From Desulfoluna spongiiphila (lineage in GTDB: Bacteria; Desulfobacterota; Desulfobacteria; Desulfobacterales; Desulfolunaceae), in NCBI RefSeq assembly GCF_900101345.1, contig NZ_FMUX01000032.1, positions 1 to 38,581 on the forward strand: 38,581 nucleotides of DNA, given 5' to 3'. Below, piece by piece: positions 1 through 7,411 of the stretch. Under the pieces are notes generated by a model that had not been told where the DNA came from, did no database searches, and saw only the letters and a program-made list of their open reading frames with translations. Numbering within the stretch: position 1 is the stretch's first letter; each line of letters starts with the position of its first letter. The position numbers and the translations under genes are program-made.

Positions 1-51
1 AAACAAAATCGACGCCCTTGTTGGCTTTACCCCCCCGGAGTGCCGGGGTTT

Positions 52-157
52 GTAGGGTGCACTCCGTGCACCGGAATGAGGGCCTGGCATAACGCGGAGG
101 CCTGGGTAATCCCGGTAACCTCCGGTCCCCGACCATGGTGCACAGAGTACACCCTAC
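52..157. repeat. Imperfect inverted repeat, MITE/REP-like
   Basis: Arms at 52-72 and 137-157 match in 19 of 21 positions as inverted copies. They are separated by 64 bases without an ORF. The arms contain GTGCAC steps and would fold into a long cruciform or RNA hairpin. It looks like a small non-autonomous repeat next to the phage tail module. No transposase is nearby, so its nature is inferred from structure alone. Confidence 0.5.
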
Positions 158-165
158 CCATACTC

Positions 166-266
166 ACGGGCGCAGCCCGTCAGCACATGTGACGCACCTG
201 AGGAACGAAGGTGCGGAGCATGTGCGACCCTGGGGTCAAGGGGCTCAGCCCCTTGCAGCCGGAGGC
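166..266. repeat. Composite hairpin repeat, variant copy
   Basis: It begins with the palindrome ACGGGC-GCA-GCCCGT (166-180). A hairpin follows with stem CGCACCT/AGGTGCG (193-199/209-215) around the loop GAGGAACGA (200-208), enclosed by an outer GCACATG/CATGTGC pairing. It ends with a GGGGCTCAGCCCC hairpin and the usual CCGGAGGC tail. The loop is identical to that in eight other intergenic repeats here. A related start (ACGGGCGCAGCCCGTCA plus CACATGTGA) recurs near 31587-31640. The stretch up to about 360 holds nothing else I recognise. Confidence 0.6.
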
Positions 267-368
267 ATGCATTAAAAACCATCTTTGGTCATAGGAGTAA
301 AACGCTTGAAACCCATGCCTCTGTCCCTCCGTGGGAGAGTACAGGCGTCAACAACGAAGGAGCACCAC

Positions 369-404
369 ATGAAACGAATCAACATTTCCGAGAAGGAGGC
401 ATAG
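369..404 (+). CDS. Possible 11-residue mini-ORF upstream of the neck gene
   Basis: ATG at 369 follows AAGGAGCACCAC, a good ribosome-binding site, and reads 11 codons (MKRINISEKEA) to TAG at 402-404. The stop is two bases before the ATG of the next gene, and the mini-ORF contains that gene's AAGGAGG site. It could be a coupling leader peptide or the surviving start of a lost phage gene. Translation is not proven. Confidence 0.3.
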   Translation: MKRINISEKEA

Positions 405-406
405 CC

Positions 407-766
407 ATGGCCTGGTGCACACAGGAAGACCTGACCCTGTACGTCTTGCAAGCTTACCTGTCGGTGGCTGAGGAAAAAAGCCCAGGGATCACGAACCGCG
501 CCGTGGATGCGGTGCATGGGGAGATCAACGAAGCCCTGCTTGCAGGCGGGTATGCGGCCTCCGGCGCCTCGGCCACCCTCTGCCGCATTGCGGCGGCCCT
601 TTCGGCCTGGCGAACCGTGGCGGCCGTGACAACCCTGGTGACGTCCGAGGCCGACACCGACAACGAATGGCTGCCCCTTCTCCACGAACGCAACCGGGCG
701 GAGTCTGATCTTGCAGCCATCCGCGAAGGCAGGCTTGATCCCTTCCCCAAGGCGCAAAGCAGCTAA
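407..766 (+). CDS. Phage neck/head-completion protein, Mu gp36-like (DUF1320)
   Basis: This is a 119-residue protein of the DUF1320 (Mu gp36-like) type. Its N-terminus (MAWCTQEDLTLYV) is typical of the family, and a helical body ends in ERNRAESDLAAIREG. In Mu-like phages the family occupies the head-tail connector position upstream of gp37 and the sheath, and the same order is seen here. The start is supported by an AAGGAGG site 8 bases upstream. It is first of a tightly packed rightward operon running to 14747. The assignment rests on sequence style and gene order. Confidence 0.75.
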   Translation: MAWCTQEDLTLYVLQAYLSVAEEKSPGITNRAVDAVHGEINEALLAGGYAASGASATLCRIAAALSAWRTVAAVTTLVTSEADTDNEWLPLLHERNRAESDLAAIREGRLDPFPKAQSS

Positions 767-782
767 GGAGGATTTTCAGGTG

Positions 783-836
783 ATGGAAGCATTCAACACC
801 TTTGACAAAACAAGGCACAGCATGGGGGTGGCATGA
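783..836 (+). CDS. Possible 17-residue coupling mini-ORF
   Basis: TAAGGAGGA (764-772) is a strong ribosome-binding site but it leads to GTG 780 / ATG 783, not to the next large gene. The reading frame runs 17 codons from ATG 783 to a TGA at 834-836, which overlaps the ATG (833) of the following gene as ATGA. That arrangement is typical of translational coupling. Alternatively this is a frameshifted beginning of the downstream gene. No homology is recognised. Confidence 0.35.
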   Translation: MEAFNTFDKTRHSMGVA

Positions 837-1345
837 GACAGCAGGCGGAAACATGGATCAGGGAAGCAGCGGTTCAGTGCGGGCTCAGCGCCGACAGCGT
901 AATGGCCAAGCCGGAAAGACCGTCTCTCCTCGATCCGAAAAAGCGCATTGAGCTTGAGTACCTGGCAGAAACCTTCATGTACGCCCCCCGGCCCCTTGCC
1001 AAATGGACGCTGCCGGAAGGGACCCATCAGCGTATGCGCAACCGGGTCTACACGGGCCGGCTCCCCGTGCGAGTCGAGGTGATCTCAGACGATGAGTCAT
1101 GGCTGGACGCATTTGTCAACGCGTTCATCGTCACCCTGCCCTCCAAGCGAGTGGATGCAGACAACAACCTTGTACAGATACGCGTGGAAAAGGCCACGCG
1201 GGAAGGCTTTACCGGCAACAGGACGGAGGTGTTTGTGAGGCGGAGCAACAGCCTGCACCTCACCTTTGAGTGGATGCTCTGTAAAGAGACCGACCTGCCC
1301 TTGATCCGCAAGGTGCAGTTCACCCCCAAAACCAAGGAGGCTTAA
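833..1345 (+). CDS. Phage neck/tail-completion protein, probable Mu gp37-like
   Basis: A 170-residue protein in the position of Mu gp37 (tail terminator/completion), between the gp36-like gene and the sheath. The C-terminal half alternates beta-strand segments (VRVEVISDDESWLDAF, LVQIRVEKATREG, LHLTFEWMLCKE), compatible with the compact alpha/beta fold of tail-terminator proteins. Its ATG has only GGGGGTGG upstream, and it overlaps the stop of a well-primed mini-ORF, so translation may be coupled. Function is inferred mainly from synteny. Confidence 0.6.
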   Translation: MRQQAETWIREAAVQCGLSADSVMAKPERPSLLDPKKRIELEYLAETFMYAPRPLAKWTLPEGTHQRMRNRVYTGRLPVRVEVISDDESWLDAFVNAFIVTLPSKRVDADNNLVQIRVEKATREGFTGNRTEVFVRRSNSLHLTFEWMLCKETDLPLIRKVQFTPKTKEA

Positions 1346-1552
1346 ATGGCCAAAAAACAACAGACAAAGGCAAAGGAAGAGGAGCTGGATCTGGCGGCAC
1401 TGGCAGACAAAAGCGCCCTGCCGTCCTGGGAGCTTGCAGGACTGATGCAGGCCGCAGGCTGGGCTCCCGGCAAACAGATTACCGAAACCGCGTTTAACGA
1501 CGCATTGAAACGATTCCGCAACCGCCCCCTGGGCGGTGGCCGAATCGTGTAA
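1346..1552 (+). CDS. Small phage protein of unknown function
   Basis: A 68-residue protein starting directly after the previous stop (TAAATG) with AAGGAGG upstream. It has a lysine/glutamate-rich N-terminus (MAKKQQTKAKEEE) and a helical body ending in ALKRFRNRPLGGGRIV. It sits in the slot of Mu gp38, just before the sheath gene, but I do not see the Mu gp38 (DUF2635) signature. No function is assigned. The good ribosome-binding site and tight spacing make it a real gene. Confidence 0.6.
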   Translation: MAKKQQTKAKEEELDLAALADKSALPSWELAGLMQAAGWAPGKQITETAFNDALKRFRNRPLGGGRIV

Positions 1553-1561
1553 GGAGCGATT

Positions 1562-3253
1562 ATGGGCGACGTATTGGAATTTTTGGTGGACGGGACCAGC
1601 GGCCTTGCTCCCGGCGGGGTATCGGGCACAGCCATTGTGACCGGTGTCTGCTCCAAGGGCACCGTGGGCAAGGCCTACCTGCTCGGCAAGCACTCGGACC
1701 TCGAAGGACTCCTGGGGGTCGGCCCCCTGGTGGACACCCTCAAGGACGTGTTTGCAACTGGAGGTCAGGAGCCTGTGGTCATCGCCGTGCCTGTTGAAGG
1801 CCTCTCCGGCGGGTACATCGGCAGCGTACGCCACACGGGCTCAGGACCTTCCGCAACGGCAACGGGCTCTCCCGCAGGCAACCTGGACGCGGTGCTGAAA
1901 ATCAAAACCGCCGGTGCCCTGGGCACAGCCACAAGCGAGCTCTCCCTGGACGGAGGCAAGACCTTCGCCTCGGCGGAAGCCACCCCGGCCAACGGCCAGG
2001 TCACCTTGGGGGACTCCGGGGCCACCCTGATCCTTACGGATGAAGAACAAAAAGAGGGCGACACCTACAGCGTCACCGTGCGCACCCCCATCGGCCCTGT
2101 GGAGAAAGTCGGCACCGGCCCGGACATCGACATGTCCGGCACGGTAAAGGCAGCCGGTGAGCTGGTCCTGAAGATCGTCAAGGGCGGTGGCCGGAACCAG
2201 GGCACCTACCAGCTCTCCCTGGACGGCGGTGACTCCTGGGATGTTGAGCGCACCCTCCCCGCCGACGGCCTGATTGCCGCCGGTTCCACGGGAGTTACCA
2301 TCACGGTTCCCGCCTCGAACATGGCCGTCGGCACAGTGTACACCTGCCGCCTGGCTCCCCCTGTGCCCAGCATCAGCGGGGTGATGGCGGCCCTTGAGAA
2401 ACCCCTGGAGCGCTATGACGTGGAGTTCGTTCTCATCGTGGGCCCCTCGGACAGCAGCGATTGGGCGGCAGCCGGTGCCAAGGCCGATGCCTTGTGGAAC
2501 CTCCACCGCCCCACCTACTTCAAGATGGCCTACCGCCTGCCCCAGGACGGAGAAACCGTGGATGACTGGACCGCGGCCTGCAAGGCCGAGTTGGACAGCT
2601 ACGCCCACCGGTTTGTCCAGGTGTGCGCGGCCTACGGCGAGGTGTCGGACCCCTCGGGCAAGCGCCTGATGCGCAACTGGGCCGGGCTCCAGGCAGGCCG
2701 GGTGCTCTCCATTCCGGTGTGCCGGGCCACGGGCCGCGTCAAAGACGGTGGCATCTCCCAGGGGACCCTGGACGAGGACTTCAACGAAGCCCACCAGAAG
2801 ACCCTGGAAAAGGCAGGCGCCCTGACGGCCAAGCGTTATGCGGGCCTCTCCTCCGCCTACTGGGGAGACTCCAGGACCCTGGCCGATCCCACCAGCGACT
2901 TCCAGTACGAAGAGGTGGTGCGAACTGTCTTCAAAGCGGTGCGGCTCTCCCGCATGGCAGCTCTCAAGAGCATGTACGACGAAGCCGGGGACCCCACCCT
3001 GGCGGACAACCAGGGCAGCGGCCTCAACTACCTGAAAGCCTGCATCGAAGGGGCCCACGGCACCATGATCGCAGCAAGACCCCAAGAACTGGCCGCCTCC
3101 AAGGTAGAGATCCCCGCCGGCCAGGACATCGTTAACAACGGGGTTGCCGTTGAGTTTACCCTCATCGGCCTGCCCATTATCCGAGAGATCCGACTCTTTG
3201 CCCAGTACGTGTACGCGGGCAGCCGTCAGGATCCGAGACTGGAGGTGGCCTAA
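1562..3253 (+). CDS. Contractile tail sheath protein (DUF2586/gpL-like)
   Basis: The 563-residue protein resembles DUF2586-type tail sheaths. The N-terminus (FLVDGTSGLAPGGVSGTAIVTGVCSKG) matches the sheath start region. The C-terminal half has the sheath core (DVEFVLIVGPSD, DSYAHRFVQVCAAYGE, YLKACIEGAHGTMIA) and ends VEFTLIGLPIIREIRLFAQYVYAGS. Between about residues 106 and 265 are two related beta-rich segments, each with an LSLDGG turn, probably an internally duplicated surface insertion. ATG 1562 follows AAGGAGCGATT. It is followed by the tube gene, sharing one base. Sheaths form the contracting outer cylinder of myovirus tails and tailocins. Confidence 0.85.
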   Translation: MGDVLEFLVDGTSGLAPGGVSGTAIVTGVCSKGTVGKAYLLGKHSDLEGLLGVGPLVDTLKDVFATGGQEPVVIAVPVEGLSGGYIGSVRHTGSGPSATATGSPAGNLDAVLKIKTAGALGTATSELSLDGGKTFASAEATPANGQVTLGDSGATLILTDEEQKEGDTYSVTVRTPIGPVEKVGTGPDIDMSGTVKAAGELVLKIVKGGGRNQGTYQLSLDGGDSWDVERTLPADGLIAAGSTGVTITVPASNMAVGTVYTCRLAPPVPSISGVMAALEKPLERYDVEFVLIVGPSDSSDWAAAGAKADALWNLHRPTYFKMAYRLPQDGETVDDWTAACKAELDSYAHRFVQVCAAYGEVSDPSGKRLMRNWAGLQAGRVLSIPVCRATGRVKDGGISQGTLDEDFNEAHQKTLEKAGALTAKRYAGLSSAYWGDSRTLADPTSDFQYEEVVRTVFKAVRLSRMAALKSMYDEAGDPTLADNQGSGLNYLKACIEGAHGTMIAARPQELAASKVEIPAGQDIVNNGVAVEFTLIGLPIIREIRLFAQYVYAGSRQDPRLEVA

Positions 3254-3681
3254 TGCCCATCAACGGAAACACCTATGACTGGGAATCGGTAACCATTGAC
3301 CTTAACGGCACGACGGCAATCGATATCGAAGAGATCAGCTACAACGACAGCCGGGAAATCGATCTCATCTACGGCAAAGGCAGCGTGTCCACGAAATACG
3401 GGCGCAAGAACTACAGCGCCTCAGGATCCATGAGCCTTCTCAGGGAGGAGTTTGAACGCCTTCGCAAGAAGCTGGGCGGCAGCGTCTACAAGGGTGAACC
3501 CTTTCCCATCAGCGTGTGCTACGCCAACGACGACGTGCCCATCGTCACCGACACCCTGACCGAAGTGAAAATCACCAAGCAGGACTCCAGCGCCAAGCAG
3601 GATGAGTCTGCCACCGGCAAGGTCAAGCTCGACTTCAAGATCCTCACCCCCATTAAGTGGAACGGAGTGGCAGCCCTTTAA
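3253..3681 (+). CDS. Phage tail tube protein, Mu gpM-like
   Basis: A 142-residue protein right after the sheath, the standard tube position. It is beta-rich with the tube-like start MPINGNTYDWESVTIDLNG and the strand pattern GKVKLDFKILTPIKWNG at the end, and its length fits the Mu gpM/P2 FII size class. Its ATG overlaps the sheath stop (TAATG). A strong hairpin follows eight bases after its stop, which fits a need to protect or separate the abundant sheath-tube mRNA. The tube forms the inner channel built around the tape measure. Confidence 0.8.
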   Translation: MPINGNTYDWESVTIDLNGTTAIDIEEISYNDSREIDLIYGKGSVSTKYGRKNYSASGSMSLLREEFERLRKKLGGSVYKGEPFPISVCYANDDVPIVTDTLTEVKITKQDSSAKQDESATGKVKLDFKILTPIKWNGVAAL

Positions 3682-3688
3682 CCCCAAC

Positions 3689-3712
3689 CGCCCCATGCCC
3701 TTGCATGGGGCG
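3689..3712 (+). terminator. Strong GC hairpin after the tube gene (no U-tract)
   Basis: A perfect 10-bp stem (CGCCCCATGC 3689-3698, GCATGGGGCG 3703-3712) encloses the loop CCTT. No T-run follows, so it is more likely an mRNA-stabilising 3' structure or partial attenuator than a full intrinsic terminator. It separates the abundant sheath/tube genes from the chaperone and tape measure. Confidence 0.5.
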
Positions 3713-3738
3713 AACCGGTAACGATTCAGCCCATGTCT

Positions 3739-3816
3739 GCCTCCGGCGGCAAGGTGAGCCACCTTGAAAGCTGGTTACCGCTGCGCTTTAACCCTCGTTC
3801 CTCGGGTTAAATCGCA
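3739..3816 (+). repeat. Composite hairpin repeat copy inside the tail operon
   Basis: It starts GCCTCCGGCGGC and has the small hairpin AAGGTG-agc-CACCTT. The main stem follows: TTTAACCC (3787-3794) and GGGTTAAA (3804-3811) around TCGTTCCTC, the reverse complement of the conserved GAGGAACGA loop. Same family as the host intergenic repeats elsewhere in the window. The stretch 3817-3887 up to the chaperone is A+T-rich with no gene. Confidence 0.7.
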
Positions 3817-3887
3817 TCGGCATTCATGTGTGATGTGAATATTTATTTTTTTGTCTGAACCCTTACACCATCCAAGGAGAACAAAGC

Positions 3888-4220
3888 ATGACCACAGAAA
3901 ATCCCAATACAACAGCACCCGAAGCGTCAACCTCCTACGAGGGCTACACCCTTATGGAACACACCTTCAACGACCGGTTCGCAGGGAAAGAGGTGACCAT
4001 CAGGCACCACTTCAAACGACCCAACCGGCCCCAAATCTCCCGCGCCCAGAAAGGGGCCGGCAAAGACGCCATGAAAGCCTTCGGCAACTTCGTCACTGAG
4101 ATTGTGCACCCCGACGAAAAAGAAGCTCTGGCCGCCAACATCAAGACGTACCCCGGCCTGGCCGCCACCTTCGGCAACGCCATCATGGGGGCCGTGGGCG
4201 TAGGTGACCTGGGAAACTGA
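3888..4220 (+). CDS. Tail assembly chaperone, short form (Mu gp41 / lambda gpG-like)
   Basis: A 110-residue protein between tube and tape measure, where caudate phages encode the tail-assembly chaperone. It contains a beta-rich start (YTLMEHTFNDRFAGKEVTIRHHF) and a helical C-terminal half. ATG 3888 follows CAAGGAGAACAAAGC. The last three sense codons overlap a GGGAAAC heptamer in the phase needed for -1 slippage, directly before the TGA at 4218-4220. The product would be the non-shifted form that coats the tape measure during tail assembly. Synteny and the slippery site together make this assignment good. Confidence 0.8.
   Translation: MTTENPNTTAPEASTSYEGYTLMEHTFNDRFAGKEVTIRHHFKRPNRPQISRAQKGAGKDAMKAFGNFVTEIVHPDEKEALAANIKTYPGLAATFGNAIMGAVGVGDLGN
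4211..4217 (+). promoter_or_regulatory. Programmed -1 ribosomal frameshift site (G GGA AAC)
   Basis: The heptamer fits X XXY YYZ in the zero frame: ctG GGA AAC TGA. After -1 slippage the tRNAs re-pair on GGG and AAA, and the next codon is CTG at 4217. It is the same type as the GGGAAAG site of lambda G/GT. The in-frame stop directly after the site would favour pausing. GC-rich sequence follows that could supply a downstream structure. Confidence 0.8.
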
Positions 4221-4399
4221 TCCGGCGCGCCCGGGAAACCCTGGACCCCATGGACCAGTGGGAGGCCATGATCTCCCACTGGCTCGGCCAGGAGGCGGCG
4301 GAGGACCTGGAGACCTTCGCCGGCCAGGTTGCCCGGGCAGAATGGTTGGAGAAGAGACACCTTGAATCGTTGCAGCGCCTAATAGGAGGAGTCAGTTAG
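4217..4399 (+). CDS. Frameshift extension of the tail chaperone (GT-like C-terminal part)
   Basis: Continuing in the -1 frame from CTG 4217 gives 60 codons (beginning LIRRARETLDPMDQWEAMI) to TAG at 4397-4399. The fusion would be about 170 residues. The extension has no credible start of its own, is helical and acidic/aromatic like other T-domains, and ends exactly where the tape measure starts (TAGTG). In phages the extended form links the chaperone to the tube. It is normally missed by frame-based gene calling. Confidence 0.75.
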   Translation: MIRRARETLDPMDQWEAMISHWLGQEAAEDLETFAGQVARAEWLEKRHLESLQRLIGGVS

Positions 4400-6879
4400 T
4401 GGAAGCGCTTAGCATTTTACAAGACATGGGAATGGCTGAATCCACCGTCAATTCCTTAAATGAAATAAAAAGTGCCTTCGATGAGGCGGAAAAGGCGGGC
4501 AGGGGATTCGGAAACGGCTTCAAGGGTATCGCAAAAAAAATGATGCCCTTCGCCCTTGCAGCGAAGATGTTCCTTGCCGTCCTGTCTCCCACCATTTCGG
4601 TGGCAGCCGATTTCGAGGCCCAGATGTCGAGCCTGGGGGCCGTCACACGGGCCAGCGCCAGCGAAATGGCCCTGATGAAACAAAGCGCCCTGGACTTGGC
4701 GGCCCAGACGGGGTTTGCCGCCGGGGAAATCGTGACGGCCCAGGAGGAGCTCAGCAAAAGCGGGTTCAACCCCGACCAGATCGTCGGTTCCCTGCCGGAT
4801 ATCCTGAACCTGGCCACGGCGGCCCAGTGCGACCTGAGCACGGCGGCCTCGATGAGTTCCGCAGCCATGGATCGATTCAACATCAAAGCGTCGGAGTCGG
4901 GCAAGGTGGCCGATACCCTCGCATCGTTATCGGCCTCGGGCATGGACCTCGCAAAGCTCGGCACGGCCCTGGACAATGCCGGGGCAGCGGTGGGCAAAAC
5001 CGGGGTCAGCTTTGCCGAGTTTGCGGCCATCACCAACACCATGACCGGAGCCGGTATCAAGGCGGAAAGTGTGGGCAAAACAACCTCCACCATGTTCCAA
5101 AAGCTGACCGCGCCGACAGATGCCGCAGCAAAAGCCCTCAAAAAAATAGATTTTAGTCCCACAGCATCCGGCGGAGATCTTTTGGATATGCTGGGGGGCC
5201 TTGAGAAAGCACTTGCCGGCATGGGAGCGGCTGAAAAGGCCGCCACGCTGACAACCATCTTCGGTGAGGAAGCCCTTAAGCCTGTCAACACCCTGTTAAA
5301 TGAGGGGATCGGCAGCCTCAAGGAATTTGGCAAAGCGGCGGACAACGACACAGGCCGTTCAGCGGAAATGGCCACGGCAAAACTCAACAACCTCAACGGG
5401 TCCCTCAAGATCCTGGGGGCAGCAACCACCAACTTTTCCATCGTGGTGGGCAGTGCCTTCACCCCGATTTTAAAGGTTTTAACGGACGCACTTATCACGG
5501 TGGTGGGTTGGTTAACGACCCTGGCATCCCACCCCATCGGACAAGCGGTCCTGCTCATGGCCGGCGGATTTTCCGCCTTCGCCATCGTCCTGGCCTACTT
5601 ACCCGGGGTGCTGACCTTGGTCACGGCGGCGTTCGGCTTTTTCAACGCAACGCTTCTACTCAACCCCATCGGCCTTATTGCCATGGGCATCATCGCGCTG
5701 GGGGCTGTGATCATTGTCTTCTGGGACAAAATTGCCGAGTTTTTTAAGCCGCTGACACTGATTGTCCAGGGCGTCATCTCCGTTTTTAAAAGCCTATCAG
5801 GCACCATCGGCACCATTGAGGGACAACTGGCAAAGGACGTACAGGCGGCCGGATTGGTCGGCGTGATTACCACGATCTGTCGCGTAATCTATCGCATCAA
5901 GGTGGCCTGGGAAACCGCCTGGGACGCCATGGTCACGACCATGGCGGGTGTCGGGAGTATTTTTGCCCCCATTATCGACACTCTGGCGGGTGCATTCCGG
6001 CCCTTGTGGAAAATCATCACCTACGTGTCACGTGCCCTTTTCGGTGCGGCAGAATCCACAAGCGTTTCAAGCTGGCAAACCTTCGGCGCCATCGTGGGCG
6101 TTGTGGTTGGCTCGGCCTTTCAGGTGTTGGCCTGGGCCGTTCGCCTGGCTCTTACTCCCTTTACGCTTTGCATCAAGCTGGTGGGCTGGTTGCTCTCGGC
6201 TTTTGTCTGGCTTGGGGAGGGCATCGGCACGGCTGCCGGGGGGATTGTGGAGCATGTAGCTTCCATCGGCAACGGCATCAAGTGGGCATTTCTCAACCTG
6301 ACGCCTTTGGGATGGATCATCCAGGGTTTTAACGGCGTCAAGAATTTCCTGTCCAACATCAACCTGGCCGAAATCGGCGTAAAGATTATGCATTCCCTGG
6401 CATCGGGCATCAAACGTGCCGTCATGATGCCCTTTACCATCATCAAGGGAGGATTCAGCAAAATTCGCAACTGGTTCTCCTCTTCGGACGACAAAGAGGG
6501 GTCACTGGCGAAGCTCACTGTTCCCGGCTCACAAATGGTCGAGACCCTGTCCACAGGAGTCCGGGGCGCAACGTCGGTACTGGGTAAAGGGGCCGCAGGG
6601 GCGGCAGTCGGAGTTGGCCTTACCCTCGGCACAGCCATGGCCGATCCCGGGCAATACACGTCCGGCATCAATTCCCTTCCGGCCATTGCCACCCCTTACG
6701 AACAGGCGGCTGAAGGTGCGAGCGGCCCGCAGCATGCCACTGAAAGCGGCGAGGCGCGAAGCCAGGGCTCCAGGGTTGTTATTGAACATTTACATGTGCA
6801 GCTCCCCGATGTGTCGGACGCGGACTCTTTTGTCCAGGCCCTGCAGACACTGGTGAGCTCATACGGAGGACAGGACTGA
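4399..6879 (+). CDS. Phage tail tape measure protein
   Basis: An 826-residue protein starting at GTG 4399, which overlaps the chaperone-extension stop; GGAGGAGT lies upstream. Residues about 70-290 match the phage tail tape-measure (TP901-type) core, with many alanine-rich helices (VAADFEAQMSSLGAVTRASASE, TAAMSSAAMDRFNI-like segments). Residues about 350-450 and 555-640 are strongly hydrophobic, as usual for the part that interacts with the host membrane. The C-terminal tail is glycine/alanine-rich. Tape length sets tail length; by the usual rule of about 0.15 nm per residue the tail would be near 120 nm (inference). Confidence 0.88.
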   Translation: MEALSILQDMGMAESTVNSLNEIKSAFDEAEKAGRGFGNGFKGIAKKMMPFALAAKMFLAVLSPTISVAADFEAQMSSLGAVTRASASEMALMKQSALDLAAQTGFAAGEIVTAQEELSKSGFNPDQIVGSLPDILNLATAAQCDLSTAASMSSAAMDRFNIKASESGKVADTLASLSASGMDLAKLGTALDNAGAAVGKTGVSFAEFAAITNTMTGAGIKAESVGKTTSTMFQKLTAPTDAAAKALKKIDFSPTASGGDLLDMLGGLEKALAGMGAAEKAATLTTIFGEEALKPVNTLLNEGIGSLKEFGKAADNDTGRSAEMATAKLNNLNGSLKILGAATTNFSIVVGSAFTPILKVLTDALITVVGWLTTLASHPIGQAVLLMAGGFSAFAIVLAYLPGVLTLVTAAFGFFNATLLLNPIGLIAMGIIALGAVIIVFWDKIAEFFKPLTLIVQGVISVFKSLSGTIGTIEGQLAKDVQAAGLVGVITTICRVIYRIKVAWETAWDAMVTTMAGVGSIFAPIIDTLAGAFRPLWKIITYVSRALFGAAESTSVSSWQTFGAIVGVVVGSAFQVLAWAVRLALTPFTLCIKLVGWLLSAFVWLGEGIGTAAGGIVEHVASIGNGIKWAFLNLTPLGWIIQGFNGVKNFLSNINLAEIGVKIMHSLASGIKRAVMMPFTIIKGGFSKIRNWFSSSDDKEGSLAKLTVPGSQMVETLSTGVRGATSVLGKGAAGAAVGVGLTLGTAMADPGQYTSGINSLPAIATPYEQAAEGASGPQHATESGEARSQGSRVVIEHLHVQLPDVSDADSFVQALQTLVSSYGGQD

Positions 6880-7409
6880 TGGATGGGTACTTGAAATTTT
6901 CAGATGGTGAGGTGTCGTTGGGTGGAGTGACTGTCCCCGGAATTTTGTCGAGTCTCTCCATAGGGAGCGAGGTAATCTTTGATGAACCCAAAGAGGAGGG
7001 CAAACCCGGCACCACCAAGCTCCCCATGGGATGGGAAGACTCGGATTTTTCCCTGTCCCTGGTCCTGGTGAGCGACAAAAACGGCACCTGCTACGACAAA
7101 CTGAAAAAACTCGTAGCGGTCTTCAAAGGAACCAACGACAAGAAAAACCCGAAGGTATTCACCATCGCAAACCACCACATCTCGGCATGGGGTATCGACC
7201 ATGCCGTATTCAAACGCTTGCAATCCAGCGAGGACAACAAAACGGATACGATCAAGACCACCTTGGCCTTTACCGAGCACAACCCGCCCATCCAAAACCA
7301 GGCCCAACCTCCGAAAGCCGGAGCGGCCTCCGGAAAGGCGGAGAACAAGACGCCCGGTACCACGGCCAAAGAACCGGAGCTGTCCCTTAAAATCAATGTT
7401 GGGAGGTAG
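6879..7409 (+). CDS. Phage baseplate/tail protein (DUF6046-like), position of Mu gpN
   Basis: A 176-residue protein whose ATG overlaps the tape-measure stop. It is beta-rich (LKFSDGEVSLGGVTVPGILSS, FSLSLVLVSDK, IKTTLAFTEHNPP) with a low-complexity C-terminal tail rich in alanine, lysine and proline. Its place between tape measure and hub fits a baseplate-hub adaptor. It is much shorter than Mu gpN, so it is a positional rather than a sequence match. The family name is tentative. Confidence 0.5.
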   Translation: MDGYLKFSDGEVSLGGVTVPGILSSLSIGSEVIFDEPKEEGKPGTTKLPMGWEDSDFSLSLVLVSDKNGTCYDKLKKLVAVFKGTNDKKNPKVFTIANHHISAWGIDHAVFKRLQSSEDNKTDTIKTTLAFTEHNPPIQNQAQPPKAGAASGKAENKTPGTTAKEPELSLKINVGR

Positions 7410-7411
7410 CC

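Noticed and set aside
1841..3085. Leftward open frame (414 codons) opposite the sheath gene
   Set aside because: Antisense shadow; the forward sheath frame has start signal, overlap with the tube gene and family features.
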